DNA of 35,943 nucleotides from Prochlorococcus sp. AG-676-M04 (GCA_003210895.1 QCUB01000012.1:1-35943); one strand, 5' to 3'; positions 1 through 8,622 are shown, numbered from the stretch's first letter. Notes: generated by a model not told the origin, from the letters alone. Translations and numbers: made by a program.

Positions 1-693
1 TATATAAATGAAAATTTCTTGAATTTCTTAAGGGCACAAATTGAGTCAAAAAATACCAAAATTCTTGCTTCTCCAACCTTAATTTTAAATGAGTTTCCAG
101 GTCAGCTGGGAGGCGAATCAGTATCATTCTCAGATATTTCTAATTCACTAAAATCTGGAACTATTGGTAGATCATATGGGAATGAAGCTTTTGTTGTGGT
201 AGGAACTCAGGTACCAATTAACTGTACTTCTTCTGAAGATTCCTCCGTTCCTTCATTCACATATGGCATTAGAGGTTTGACCTTTGGAGCAAGAATTTTA
301 AAGATTGATGATAATGGTTTTGTGACTTTTGCTATTTCTCCTGCAATTACTGCTGCGTCAGAACAAAGAAATATAACAAATTGCGGAACTATAGATTTAT
401 TAGCAACAAGAAGATTAGATAGTGGAACAATTAGAGTAAGGGATGGTAATACTTTAATATTGACCGGAGTACTAAATACTACTGATAAAGAAACAGTCAA
501 AAAGTTTCCAATATTAGGAGATATCCCATTGATTGGGCAGTTATTTAGAAATACAGCTTCTTCAAAAGAAAAAAATGAGCTTGTAATTATGGTTACTCCT
601 CAAATATTAAATGGTGGCGAAAAAACAGTTCAAAATCTAAATAATACCTACAACCCTAGTACTGATGAAATCTCATCAATGATGAATAATTAG
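1..693 (+). CDS. Type IV pilus / type II secretion secretin, C-terminal part (5' truncated)
   Basis: This frame is open from base 1 with no stop upstream, so the gene begins outside the window and only its last 230 codons are here. The protein is the C-terminal part of the secretin barrel, which forms the outer-membrane channel a pilus passes through. The motif TKILASPTLILNE (about residues 19-31) is the usual start of the secretin core. The closing signature is FPILGDIPLIGQLFR followed by KNELVIMVTP, found in PilQ and GspD proteins. It is convergent with the pilin operon on the other strand, only 16 bases away. The association with pilins argues for PilQ rather than a general secretion GspD, but the N-domains that would decide this are missing. 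Confidence 0.9.
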   Translation, partial: YINENFLNFLRAQIESKNTKILASPTLILNEFPGQLGGESVSFSDISNSLKSGTIGRSYGNEAFVVVGTQVPINCTSSEDSSVPSFTYGIRGLTFGARILKIDDNGFVTFAISPAITAASEQRNITNCGTIDLLATRRLDSGTIRVRDGNTLILTGVLNTTDKETVKKFPILGDIPLIGQLFRNTASSKEKNELVIMVTPQILNGGEKTVQNLNNTYNPSTDEISSMMNN

Positions 694-709
694 AAATTAT
701 AAAAATTAT

Positions 710-2086
710 TTATCTAATAACACTACACTTCCCGCCATTTGAAGAAGCTAGCCTGCCCATCCAGTTATATGCGTTAATCCAGTGATTACATGTTTGAAAA
801 GTACCATTATCTATAGCTAAAGAGATGGTATCTATTCTAGCCGATCCCCCTAGAGTATCTTTTCTTATTTCTTCATTATAATCTGTCATACAGCCATCAA
901 TTGAATAATATGAATTTCTTGAATTACAATAAGGTCTTAAGTTACTTGGAATCCCATCTGAAAGAATAATAATTTGATCTGTATCCAATTCTTCTATGGC
1001 TTTCTTTATAGAACTTGATGGTTTTGTATTTAATTGATATGCACTAAGCTCGCTGACCCATTTTATTGCCTTTGATCTATTCTCAGATGTCGCAGTTCTT
1101 GGTTTGTCCCACATTTTTATATCATTGGTTCCAAAAGCTATTACTTGAAATTTAGTATTTCTTAGATTATTAATTGATTTAATTAATTGGTCTTTTACAG
1201 CTTCAATAGGTATTTTCCCTTGAATACGATATCTTCTACTTCGAAATCCCATCGATCCAGAATTGTCTATTAAAAAAGTAACGTTACCTATGATTTTGGT
1301 TCCAAATAAATGACAAGAATTAGAATTAGTACAAATATTATTTTGATTATTTGAGTTTGAGTTATTATTGATTCCCATCAAAACATCATCTTGAATTCTA
1401 TTATTAGCTCCAGAAGTTTTCGATAGATAAATATTTTTTCCTCCAAATTTTTGAACATTCGCTGTAATACTTATTTCAGCAGACCTTCTATAATTATCAA
1501 CGCAAAGAGAAATCCCTCGTTTTGATACTTTTGTCCAATTATTTGAACAATTAATATCTTCTAACGAATCACTGCTTATATCTTCCGAAATAAGAGCATT
1601 TGAAAAAGATGTTGAAGTATAAAAACCCTTTTCATCAATTTCTGGCCCATTCCTCAACAAATCAAAAGATGAATTATTTTGACTCTGTTTTAAATAATAA
1701 ATTACAGGACATGTAATATTAGTCCATGAATTAGCAATATCTGAACTTTTAGAATAGGCGGCACTTTCAGTAGCTTGTTTAGGTAGACTAATCCCTATTA
1801 AAAATTCTCCACTTGGTAAGGAACAATTTGAATCTATATTATTTTTATTTATAAATATTCTTTTTCCACTATTAATTTCATCAACTATAAAATCAGTTGC
1901 AGTATCAATCTTAGAAAAGAGTTCTATTTGAGATCTATCATTTTTATTAGCTTGAGAAACTATATTTGATAAGTAGTATCCAACTATAAGAATTAGCATT
2001 GAAATAGAACTTGAAAGGATAAGTTCTACTAGAGTAAAAGCAGAATTAGGATTACCTTTTTGTGATAAATAATTTCTATATTTCAT
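710..2086 (-). CDS. PilW/GspJ-like pilin fused to a von Willebrand factor A domain
   Basis: The 458-residue protein starts with a class III (prepilin) signal: a 16-residue leader, cleavage after Ala16, then FTLVE with the conserved Glu at mature position 5 and a hydrophobic helix to about residue 43. The following helical stretch to about residue 75 resembles PilW/GspJ minor pilins. After an Asn/Ser-rich linker (about 240-258) comes a VWA domain. It has a MIDAS motif DNSGS at 274-278, a candidate MIDAS Thr near 354, and LSDG with Asp377. VWA domains bind ligands through a metal ion. It is the last gene of the pilin run, 13 bases after the PilV-like gene. PilY1 tip proteins of other bacteria also carry a VWA domain, so this protein probably acts as a pilus-tip adhesin. 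That role is inferred. Confidence 0.88.
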   Translation of the reverse strand: MKYRNYLSQKGNPNSAFTLVELILSSSISMLILIVGYYLSNIVSQANKNDRSQIELFSKIDTATDFIVDEINSGKRIFINKNNIDSNCSLPSGEFLIGISLPKQATESAAYSKSSDIANSWTNITCPVIYYLKQSQNNSSFDLLRNGPEIDEKGFYTSTSFSNALISEDISSDSLEDINCSNNWTKVSKRGISLCVDNYRRSAEISITANVQKFGGKNIYLSKTSGANNRIQDDVLMGINNNSNSNNQNNICTNSNSCHLFGTKIIGNVTFLIDNSGSMGFRSRRYRIQGKIPIEAVKDQLIKSINNLRNTKFQVIAFGTNDIKMWDKPRTATSENRSKAIKWVSELSAYQLNTKPSSSIKKAIEELDTDQIIILSDGIPSNLRPYCNSRNSYYSIDGCMTDYNEEIRKDTLGGSARIDTISLAIDNGTFQTCNHWINAYNWMGRLASSNGGKCSVIR

Positions 2087-2099
2087 TTACATTTTTTAA

Positions 2100-2666
2100 C
2101 TAAGAGGGAGGGCACCAACTATAAGCTTCATTGCTCAAATTTATAACCGTCCACAATTTATTAAAATCTTTTGTCTTGACTTTATATTTTATTTGAGCGA
2201 TTGAAAAATCTAGTGAACCATCGGTTGTTCCATATAATGGAGGAGAAGTAATTAAACTTCTAGTAATAGATATTCCTCCACCTGATAACACTTTGTTTCT
2301 TATTTGTCCTTTGACGGTATTGGGGTTTGATCCGGGTACCCAACTTGAAGGTTCCCAACTAGGTAAATTAACTATACGTGAAATTATATTTCTACAACTA
2401 CTTAAATCCGTATTATAAAAAGCTAAATTACCATTGGCTGAAATGTTGAAGTTATCAGACCATAATTCAGATTTAAGTTTTTCAATATCTCTTCTAATTT
2501 CATCATTAACTGCATTAGTTATATTTGCATTATAAATTACCTTTAAACGTGCAGATATAAAATATAGCGAATAAGACGAAAGCAAAGTTAAAAATACTAA
2601 GCTCAATACTGTTTCAACAAGTCCAAAGCCTTCATTCCTATTAATTATATTTAAGATTTTCTTCAT
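2100..2666 (-). CDS. PilV/GspI-like minor pilin
   Basis: This is a 188-residue pseudopilin counted from the Met at 2666. The leader is 13 residues, ending in Gly13, followed by FGLVE with Glu at mature position 5 and a hydrophobic helix. The rest has no recognisable domain. An in-frame start 11 codons upstream (2699) exists. I prefer 2666 because the ATG overlaps the TGA stop of the upstream 721-residue pilin gene as ATGA, the usual signature of translational coupling, and an AGGG lies about 9 bases upstream of it. Its place between a PilX-like and a PilW-like gene, and the GFGLVE start, suggest the PilV/GspI class. That assignment rests mainly on order and length. Confidence 0.82.
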   Translation of the reverse strand: MKKILNIINRNEGFGLVETVLSLVFLTLLSSYSLYFISARLKVIYNANITNAVNDEIRRDIEKLKSELWSDNFNISANGNLAFYNTDLSSCRNIISRIVNLPSWEPSSWVPGSNPNTVKGQIRNKVLSGGGISITRSLITSPPLYGTTDGSLDFSIAQIKYKVKTKDFNKLWTVINLSNEAYSWCPPS

Positions 2667-4828
2667 TGAGATACCCTGAAATCTCTTAATGTATCCCATA
2701 CTTTTATCCCCCTGCCTCGATAATAAGGGACACCATAATTAATACTGGAATCTCCAAATCTTGAAATTAAGGCATCTGGAAAGCTTTTATCAAATTGCCA
2801 ATTTGTAGTTTTTATTTGATCTAAACATACATTTTTGGCCCATACGGATCCATTGATATGGATATTATTTCTTAGGTTTTTTGTCTCTTTTAAATCTATT
2901 CCATAATAATTAATCATTGGGATATTTCCTTTGGCACTGTAATAAGGTGAATTTCCCAATTCAACATTCCATATTCTTCCATTTGTATCATTATTAGCTA
3001 AAACAGCCTCGTTATTAATAAGGGAAAAGCCTCTTAAGCTATATTCATTTAATTGAGAATTCCAAATTAAAACCATATTAAGCATTGAATTAATTCCTGG
3101 ATCACATGTTTCGCATCTTTGACCTACAGCTATTATGTGAAAGTTTTTCATATCTTTATCTTGAGATGATTTTAGATCAGTTTCAAAGGGAATTAAATCC
3201 ATATTTGAAGTTTTAAAATACTTAGGTCTTCTAGAGTCAAAAGATCTTCCTGCAGGATCATTAATAAAAGAATAAACTCCTTTAGAAATTACAACTAATT
3301 TATTCCCTGCTGATGGATTCTGATAAAAAACTGACGGTAAAGACGATGTAGAAAAAGTAGTATCAGTAGCGTGAACAAAAGCACTGAATTTAGACTTATA
3401 TCCTGTACTACTAAGAATAAAAGTATTATTTGGTAGATTTTTATTTTTCAACTTAATACCACCAAAGTTGGAGCATTCCAATGCTTGTTTATATAAAACA
3501 TTAGATGAATTAGTCTGATCAAAAAGAATTACAAGATTTTCTGGTTTACCTGAGCCACAACTTTTATCATTTATATCTTTATGACATATCATTCCTCCAT
3601 TACTTATTTCAATCGAACCCTTGAATACTAAGGTTAAGGGTGATTTAGAAGAGGTGATAACTGAAAAGGAAGCATTGTCACCTTTTACGATAAGATTATC
3701 AATATACGCAGTTCTGGGTTGAGTTTTATAATTATTCCAACCTCCAATTTCAAAAAAATTACAATTAGTATTTGGCATATTTAAATTTTTTGGAGCACAC
3801 ATAATTTCACCCAGACTCCAAGGGCTTATCTGACCTTGTGGATTCTTATTTGAAATATTTGGTCTAGCAGGTATAGATAATGGTTGAATCCATAAGCCTC
3901 CCTCATTAGGCAATGATCTTGAGTTATTTATCCCGGATAATAATTGGAGATTAGTACATTCTTGAGGAGAATAAATATTTTTTCTCCAAATAATTGAACC
4001 TGACTTATCGCCTATTACATTGAGATTTCCCAAGTAAATTGAATTTTCATCTAATTCATTTTCACCTGCACTTATAAAAGCAAATCCAGATTTAGGTATT
4101 GTAGATTTGACATCAATATTTATTCTTAATTTGTTAATAGAAGTTTTAATATTAGTATCTTTAGATTTAGTCATCCCTTCTATTAAAAAAGAATTTTCCC
4201 CCGCAAATTCTGTTCCTACATAATCAGATGATTTTATAGAAAAACTTTGTTTATGTTTAGAAATATCATTTGAATTTGTTTCAAGCAAATCATCCAGATT
4301 ATCAATAAAACTTGAAGCATATGATCTATAAAGGCCCCAATTAATAGGTTTTATAGGTTTAGAAGTGCCATGATAGGTACACATTGGAGCGACTTGCCTA
4401 CCAACACATTTATTTCGATCAGAGCCAAAACACCAATCTCCATCTGGCCAATATAAAGTTGACAAATCGTTAAATTGTCCTTTTACAAAGATTCCAGGCC
4501 ACTCTTTACCAGAAGTGCCTGAATTAAAAATCGGACATTCATCATCTTCCATAGAGCTAGAACAAGATTTTGCTAGCCAAAAATAGTTATAAGATCTTTC
4601 TTTACTATTATTAAAGAAAGCTTTTATTCTGCTAATTCCACTATCAGAAGCATTCTTAGATTGCATTTCTAAGGCCTTAAATCTTGTGGATGAATATCTA
4701 TTAATTGTTGAAGAAAGTAGTGCGGTTAAACTAGTTACCATTAATAGTGCTAAAAGCAATATTTGTGGCAATGCAAAACCTTCTTCATCATTGTTATTTG
4801 AAAAAATCTTATAAAGAAATAATTTCAA
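2663..4828 (-). CDS. Very large PilX/GspK-like minor pilin (721 aa)
   Basis: The N-terminus carries a prepilin-type leader ending at Gly17, followed by FALPQ and a hydrophobic helix (about 18-43). The residue at mature position 5 is Gln, not Glu, and Pro is at position 4. Lack of Glu5 is typical of the GspK/PilX class, which caps the pilus tip. The motif NASDSGISRIKAFF (59-72) matches the helix region of PilX-type proteins. The ectodomain is about 650 residues, far larger than usual for the class, and has paired cysteines (for example CETC and SCSSSMEDDEC). No known domain was recognised in it. The only usable start is TTG at 4828; an in-frame stop lies just upstream and the ribosome site is weak. 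The stop overlaps the next gene by 4 bases. Confidence 0.82.
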   Translation of the reverse strand: MKLFLYKIFSNNNDEEGFALPQILLLALLMVTSLTALLSSTINRYSSTRFKALEMQSKNASDSGISRIKAFFNNSKERSYNYFWLAKSCSSSMEDDECPIFNSGTSGKEWPGIFVKGQFNDLSTLYWPDGDWCFGSDRNKCVGRQVAPMCTYHGTSKPIKPINWGLYRSYASSFIDNLDDLLETNSNDISKHKQSFSIKSSDYVGTEFAGENSFLIEGMTKSKDTNIKTSINKLRINIDVKSTIPKSGFAFISAGENELDENSIYLGNLNVIGDKSGSIIWRKNIYSPQECTNLQLLSGINNSRSLPNEGGLWIQPLSIPARPNISNKNPQGQISPWSLGEIMCAPKNLNMPNTNCNFFEIGGWNNYKTQPRTAYIDNLIVKGDNASFSVITSSKSPLTLVFKGSIEISNGGMICHKDINDKSCGSGKPENLVILFDQTNSSNVLYKQALECSNFGGIKLKNKNLPNNTFILSSTGYKSKFSAFVHATDTTFSTSSLPSVFYQNPSAGNKLVVISKGVYSFINDPAGRSFDSRRPKYFKTSNMDLIPFETDLKSSQDKDMKNFHIIAVGQRCETCDPGINSMLNMVLIWNSQLNEYSLRGFSLINNEAVLANNDTNGRIWNVELGNSPYYSAKGNIPMINYYGIDLKETKNLRNNIHINGSVWAKNVCLDQIKTTNWQFDKSFPDALISRFGDSSINYGVPYYRGRGIKVWDTLRDFRVSQ

Positions 4829-4843
4829 TATTTATTTATCTTT

Positions 4844-5380
4844 TTAACAATCAGGAGTTGATACAGCTCCTGCAGAGCTTGCATCAACTACTTTTGTTGC
4901 ACCAGTTGCATTGTTATAACAACCAGTCACCCCTCTTCCCTGTGGGCTTCCAGTCGAATTAGCAGTAAATGTTGTTTTATTACTTGCGTATGCCATAACA
5001 AAAGCGAAAGCTCCACTTGGGGCATTCCATGTTGTACCTGAAGTAACGGCAACTGGAGCTGCTGAGGCACAAGCTGTGGTAGTGGCGTTATTACATCCAG
5101 TTATTTGGATATATTCAGATAAATTAGCTGCATTTTGAGCTGCTGATCCAAATTCTGTATAATAAGCTTGAGCTGCTTTTACATAGGTCGCTATAAGAGT
5201 TGATGCCTCCTTTTGTCTTGCTTTATCACTGGCATTTCTAAAAGCAGGAACTGCTATAGAAGAAAGAATACCAATAATTACTACAACAACAATTAGCTCA
5301 ACTAAGGTAAAGGCAGAATCAATATTCTTATTTTTTTTAGAAATATATTCTAAAAGTTTTAATTTTAAAGAAGTTCTCAT
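4844..5380 (-). CDS. pilA: PilA-like major type IV pilin
   Basis: This 178-residue prepilin has a 23-residue basic leader, cleavage after Ala23, and mature start FTLVELIVVVVIIGILSSIA with Glu5. The helix continues through FRNASDKARQKEAS, the classic major-pilin pattern. The ectodomain is rich in Ala, Thr, Ser, Asn and Gly and has four cysteines (96, 104, 154 and the terminal Cys178), which could form two disulfides. It is the most canonical pilin of the block and follows the longest gap within the gene run (133 bases, with a possible promoter). It is therefore the best candidate for the main fibre subunit. It sits 15 bases ahead of the 721-residue minor pilin. The abundance inference is mine. 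Confidence 0.9.
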   Translation of the reverse strand: MRTSLKLKLLEYISKKNKNIDSAFTLVELIVVVVIIGILSSIAVPAFRNASDKARQKEASTLIATYVKAAQAYYTEFGSAAQNAANLSEYIQITGCNNATTTACASAAPVAVTSGTTWNAPSGAFAFVMAYASNKTTFTANSTGSPQGRGVTGCYNNATGATKVVDASSAGAVSTPDC

Positions 5381-5407
5381 TATAAGAATTGCTTAACTTT
5401 TACTAAA

Positions 5408-5413
5408 ACTATA
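5408..5413 (-). promoter_or_regulatory. Possible -10 element upstream of the PilA-like gene
   Basis: On the - strand this reads TATAGT, lying 27 bases before the pilin ATG in the only sizeable gap (133 bases) within the pilin block. There is no good -35 at the expected distance, and in such AT-rich DNA a -10-like hexamer is common by chance. The site is supported mainly by its position: a separate promoter ahead of the major subunit would let it be expressed above the minor pilins. Confidence 0.3.
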
Positions 5414-5513
5414 CATTTTTTTAGATTTTGAAAACTATTTTTTTTAATTGCTTTATTTTTTATAACAATACATTTTCATAAATTCATTACTTGATTCGTT
5501 GCATATATTTATT

Positions 5514-6149
5514 TTAATTTTTTTTTGAACAAAATCTATCAACTAAAAATGAAACACTCCCACTTACTTTATAGTTTAATTTAGTTTGATATTTCAAAGC
5601 ATATACACCATTATTAATCACTGCTGTAGGCGGATTTAAAAGTAAACATCTTAATGAATCTGTAAATCCATTGGATTGTTCTTTTAAACCCACTACTATT
5701 ACATATGATTTTCCAAAATTATTCCTATTTTTTACAGAGACTTGTCCTTTTGGAGTGAATGTCAATTCTCCACTAGTCAATTGAAAAATATTCTTTGTAA
5801 TTTTAGGAACCTCGAATCTCAATTTATTTATAATTTCATCCGACCCATAACAACTTAATTGAAAGGGCTTTATATCATTTGTATTGCCATTAGCATCACT
5901 TTTAAAACTTGTGATTTCTATTGTTTTTAAGTCACAAGAAATTCCATATCTTCGTGTTTCTCTTTTTATTAACTCTAAAAAACTATTTAATTTGGCTAAG
6001 TAAGAATCTCTTTCTAATTGAATAAAATATCTTTTTAAAGATGGATAAGTGATTGATACCATAATTGAAATTATTGATAAAACTGCAATTATTTCAATAA
6101 TTGTGAAACCTCGATTAGAAGATTTTTTTTTTAATTTTAAATTTTTCAT
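5514..6149 (-). CDS. FimT/GspH-like minor pilin
   Basis: This is a 211-residue pseudopilin. The leader is 14 residues and very basic, ending in Gly14, followed by FTIIE with Glu at mature position 5 and a hydrophobic helix IIAVLSIISIMVSI. The region after it (ERDSYLAKLNSFLELIKRE) has the helical pattern of FimT/GspH/FimU proteins. The remaining ectodomain has Cys55, Cys101, Cys169 and Cys208 and no other recognisable domain. It lies 36 bases after the small exported protein gene and upstream of the major pilin. It would be a minor subunit that helps start the fibre. The class assignment is tentative; that it is a type IV pilin-like protein is clear. Confidence 0.85.
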   Translation of the reverse strand: MKNLKLKKKSSNRGFTIIEIIAVLSIISIMVSITYPSLKRYFIQLERDSYLAKLNSFLELIKRETRRYGISCDLKTIEITSFKSDANGNTNDIKPFQLSCYGSDEIINKLRFEVPKITKNIFQLTSGELTFTPKGQVSVKNRNNFGKSYVIVVGLKEQSNGFTDSLRCLLLNPPTAVINNGVYALKYQTKLNYKVSGSVSFLVDRFCSKKN

Positions 6150-6185
6150 AGAAATTTGATTAATATTTAACCTCTAAGAAAGTTT

Positions 6186-6611
6186 TCAATTACGTAAACT
6201 TGTATTAAATCCATTGTCTAAATCTTTAGTAAATTTTGGATTTTTTGGTATTTGATCTAATAAGAAATGTTTATAGGTTTTCCAAAAAATAAAGGAATCA
6301 GATTCAATTCTTTGCTCAGGAAAACTAAAAAATGAATGCTTGCTTTTAGATGAAATTCCAAATAAATCTAAAATTTGATTTGTTGGTTTTAAACTTTCCT
6401 CAAAAGTATATCCATGTTTATAAAAACTGTGATTGATAAGATTTTTATTTGTTTTCCCAAAATATTTCTTCCTATTTATTTTCGAAGAATTATTTACTTT
6501 TTGGATATTTGTATTGAAAGAATGAGCATTTGCTCTGCTCATAAATTTAAAATATTCCAAATCCATTACTAAAAATAATATTAAAAAAAATAGAGTATAT
6601 TTGTTTTTCAT
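6186..6611 (-). CDS. Small exported protein of unknown function within the pilin operon
   Basis: I do not recognise this 141-residue protein. The first 29 residues look like a Sec signal peptide: a basic start (MKNK), a hydrophobic core (LFFLILFLV) and a possible cleavage site after RANA. The mature part is basic and rich in Lys, Asn, Ser and Phe, without cysteines, repeats or a second membrane segment. It has no prepilin motif, so it is not a pilin. It lies between the prepilin peptidase and the FimT-like gene on the same strand with short gaps (46 and 36 bases). A role in pilus assembly or the periplasm is plausible but is inferred only from position. Confidence 0.7.
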   Translation of the reverse strand: MKNKYTLFFLILFLVMDLEYFKFMSRANAHSFNTNIQKVNNSSKINRKKYFGKTNKNLINHSFYKHGYTFEESLKPTNQILDLFGISSKSKHSFFSFPEQRIESDSFIFWKTYKHFLLDQIPKNPKFTKDLDNGFNTSLRN

Positions 6612-6657
6612 TTTCTTTTTTTTTAATTTCGATTATTTTATGATAATTGATTTATAT

Positions 6658-7461
6658 TCAGCTAACATTAACAAACAAAATTCTTGATGATATTTCTGGT
6701 CCCAATAATATGAATAAATAAGCTCCTAAGCATAAAAATGGTCCGAACGGTATTCGGTCATTTTTAAAAGTTCCTATTAAATACTTAATACAAATATAAA
6801 TACCTGCCAAATATATTGAGGCTATTAATGACAAAAACATCCCTTTTATACCAAACCAAATAACAAAAACAGATAATAACTTTGAATCGCCAGACCCATA
6901 GGGGATTTTTTTTCTAATACTGAAATACATATAAGAAAATAACTCTAAAGAAACTCGAACCAAAATAGAAAATAAGACTCTATAAATAATTACATTGATT
7001 TTAAAAGCATAAATACTAAAAAATATTATTGTAAAAAAACCTACTAGAAAAGTAAAAATATTTAATTTGTTTGGGATAGTTAAAGTATCAATATCAATAA
7101 GACTTATAAGCAATAAAATACTTACAAAAATACATTTAATAATAAGATCAATAAATCTGTCTGAACTTAAAAAATAATTTGTACTATATAGATTAATAAT
7201 AAATATCAAACCTAAAAATATCTCAATTAATGTGTATTTAATTGGAACTTTGAAGCCGCAAGTTTTACATTTATTTTTTAAAAAAAGTTGTGAAAATATT
7301 GGAATTTTTTGATACAATTTTAATGGTGTTTTACAATTATCACAAAAGCTATTAGGAAAAATAATTGACTGATTTTTAGGAATCCTAAAACGTACTAAGT
7401 TTATACAACTACCTACTGATGCTCCAATAAAAAATATAAGAAAATGATTTAAATATTCCAT
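6658..7461 (-). CDS. pilD: Prepilin peptidase / N-methyltransferase (A24 family)
   Basis: This 267-residue membrane enzyme cuts the leader from prepilins at the inner membrane and usually methylates the new N-terminal Phe. The N-terminal cytoplasmic domain has two CxxC pairs (Cys40/43 and Cys65/68), as in full-length bifunctional enzymes. The two catalytic aspartates of the aspartyl peptidase are visible: LIDIDTLTIPN (Asp123/125) and the GxGD motif GSGD ending at Asp192. About seven to eight hydrophobic segments fill the rest. It lies inside the pilin run, so enzyme and substrates are encoded together. It is probably the only such enzyme the organism needs, but that cannot be told from here. 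Confidence 0.94.
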   Translation of the reverse strand: MEYLNHFLIFFIGASVGSCINLVRFRIPKNQSIIFPNSFCDNCKTPLKLYQKIPIFSQLFLKNKCKTCGFKVPIKYTLIEIFLGLIFIINLYSTNYFLSSDRFIDLIIKCIFVSILLLISLIDIDTLTIPNKLNIFTFLVGFFTIIFFSIYAFKINVIIYRVLFSILVRVSLELFSYMYFSIRKKIPYGSGDSKLLSVFVIWFGIKGMFLSLIASIYLAGIYICIKYLIGTFKNDRIPFGPFLCLGAYLFILLGPEISSRILFVNVS

Positions 7462-7559
7462 TAAAATAACTAATTAATAAATTTATAATTATTTATTTTT
7501 AAGTAGATCAAAAGTTTTAAATATTGGTTTGATTTAAAAATAAATATATTTCTATATTT

Positions 7560-8552
7560 TCAACACTTAGGGATTTCAACAATTCCATAATTAACCTGTT
7601 GCCAATCAGAACTATAAGTAGGTTTAGAGGGATCCTCAATATCATTAAAATAGCCTCTATTATTTAAGACAAAATAATCTTCATTAACCCCATTACCACC
7701 ATCTGTCCTTCCTTGATTAATATATTCAACTGGTGTGCCATCTGCCCAAACTACATTGTTTCTCTGTTCCTCAGGACTTTTTTCTCCTTGATTTGCTAAT
7801 CCTTTAAGTTCATCTTTTTCTTTAAGTCCTATCCAATAAGAAATTATTTTACCTCCCCCTACATTTTTAAAACCATTTGGATAATAACCACTTGAACCAT
7901 CATTCCAACCGTATGCCCCGTAGTTTGTATTGGGGGGTTCTAGCCATTTCAAATTACTTGTTAACCAATTATTTTCATCCTTATTATTAACTGTAACTAA
8001 ATGACCCCCTAATTTTTGTGAATTAGCCTCTGCCTGATCCCATGTTCTGCCTTCAACAACCGCATATGCAGAACAACCTCTCTCTAAATATGAATCTTTT
8101 ACTACAAAATTTTTATTTTCCAAATCACTTTTCAGGTCATTACAATTTTTAAATAAATTATCCGATAAATTATTATAGTTACAAGAAATCTCTCCTTTAT
8201 CAAAATCGTAAAAATAATTAGGAGTACTTAGAGGATTATCAGATAAGGCAGCAACCTTATCATCAATAACTTGCCCTAGACAACTATTCTCATTTCTTGT
8301 GGCTATTGAATACCCCATAACAGGCAATAGGGTAAAGGTAGTATTCAAACCTAATTCTCTATTACTCTCACATTCTGATTTTAAATTTATCAGAGAAGTT
8401 TTTGCTGCAAATGCCCTTGATCTTCTGGTGAATCTATTAAAAGCTATAAATCCAATCTGCGCTAAAATAGCAGCAATTACCAAAACAACTATCAATTCAA
8501 TTAATGAAAACCCACAAGAAGAAATTAATCTTTTATGAAATTTTTTCATCAT
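7560..8552 (-). CDS. Modular pilin with C-terminal C-type-lectin-like domain
   Basis: This is a 330-residue protein. The prepilin leader ends at Gly14; the mature N-terminus is FSLIE with Glu5, then a hydrophobic helix and a pilin module to about residue 140 with cysteines at mature positions 47, 77 and 110. Residues from about 160 to 327 match a C-type-lectin-like domain: Cys160, then RTWDQAEANSQKLGGHLVTV, YWIGL at 239-243, WADGTPVEY, and a final YGIVEIP. The canonical sugar-binding EPN/QPD triplet is not seen and the WND motif is FND (302-304), so calcium-dependent sugar binding is uncertain. The start may be 8552 or the adjacent ATG at 8549. It is a paralogue of the two upstream pilins. 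Confidence 0.88.
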   Translation of the reverse strand: MMKKFHKRLISSCGFSLIELIVVLVIAAILAQIGFIAFNRFTRRSRAFAAKTSLINLKSECESNRELGLNTTFTLLPVMGYSIATRNENSCLGQVIDDKVAALSDNPLSTPNYFYDFDKGEISCNYNNLSDNLFKNCNDLKSDLENKNFVVKDSYLERGCSAYAVVEGRTWDQAEANSQKLGGHLVTVNNKDENNWLTSNLKWLEPPNTNYGAYGWNDGSSGYYPNGFKNVGGGKIISYWIGLKEKDELKGLANQGEKSPEEQRNNVVWADGTPVEYINQGRTDGGNGVNEDYFVLNNRGYFNDIEDPSKPTYSSDWQQVNYGIVEIPKC

Positions 8553-8622
8553 GATTTTTTCTTTTTTTTAAGCTATTAAATTTATTATATTTATAAAAAA
8601 CGTAAAAATTTATTTTATATTT

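Noticed and set aside
207-500. - strand open frame of 97 codons
   Set aside because: It lies fully antisense to the secretin, whose family match is strong.
4747-4962. + strand open frame of 71 codons
   Set aside because: It is antisense to the junction of the PilX-like and PilA-like genes, has low-complexity Leu/His/Gln content and no recognisable motif.
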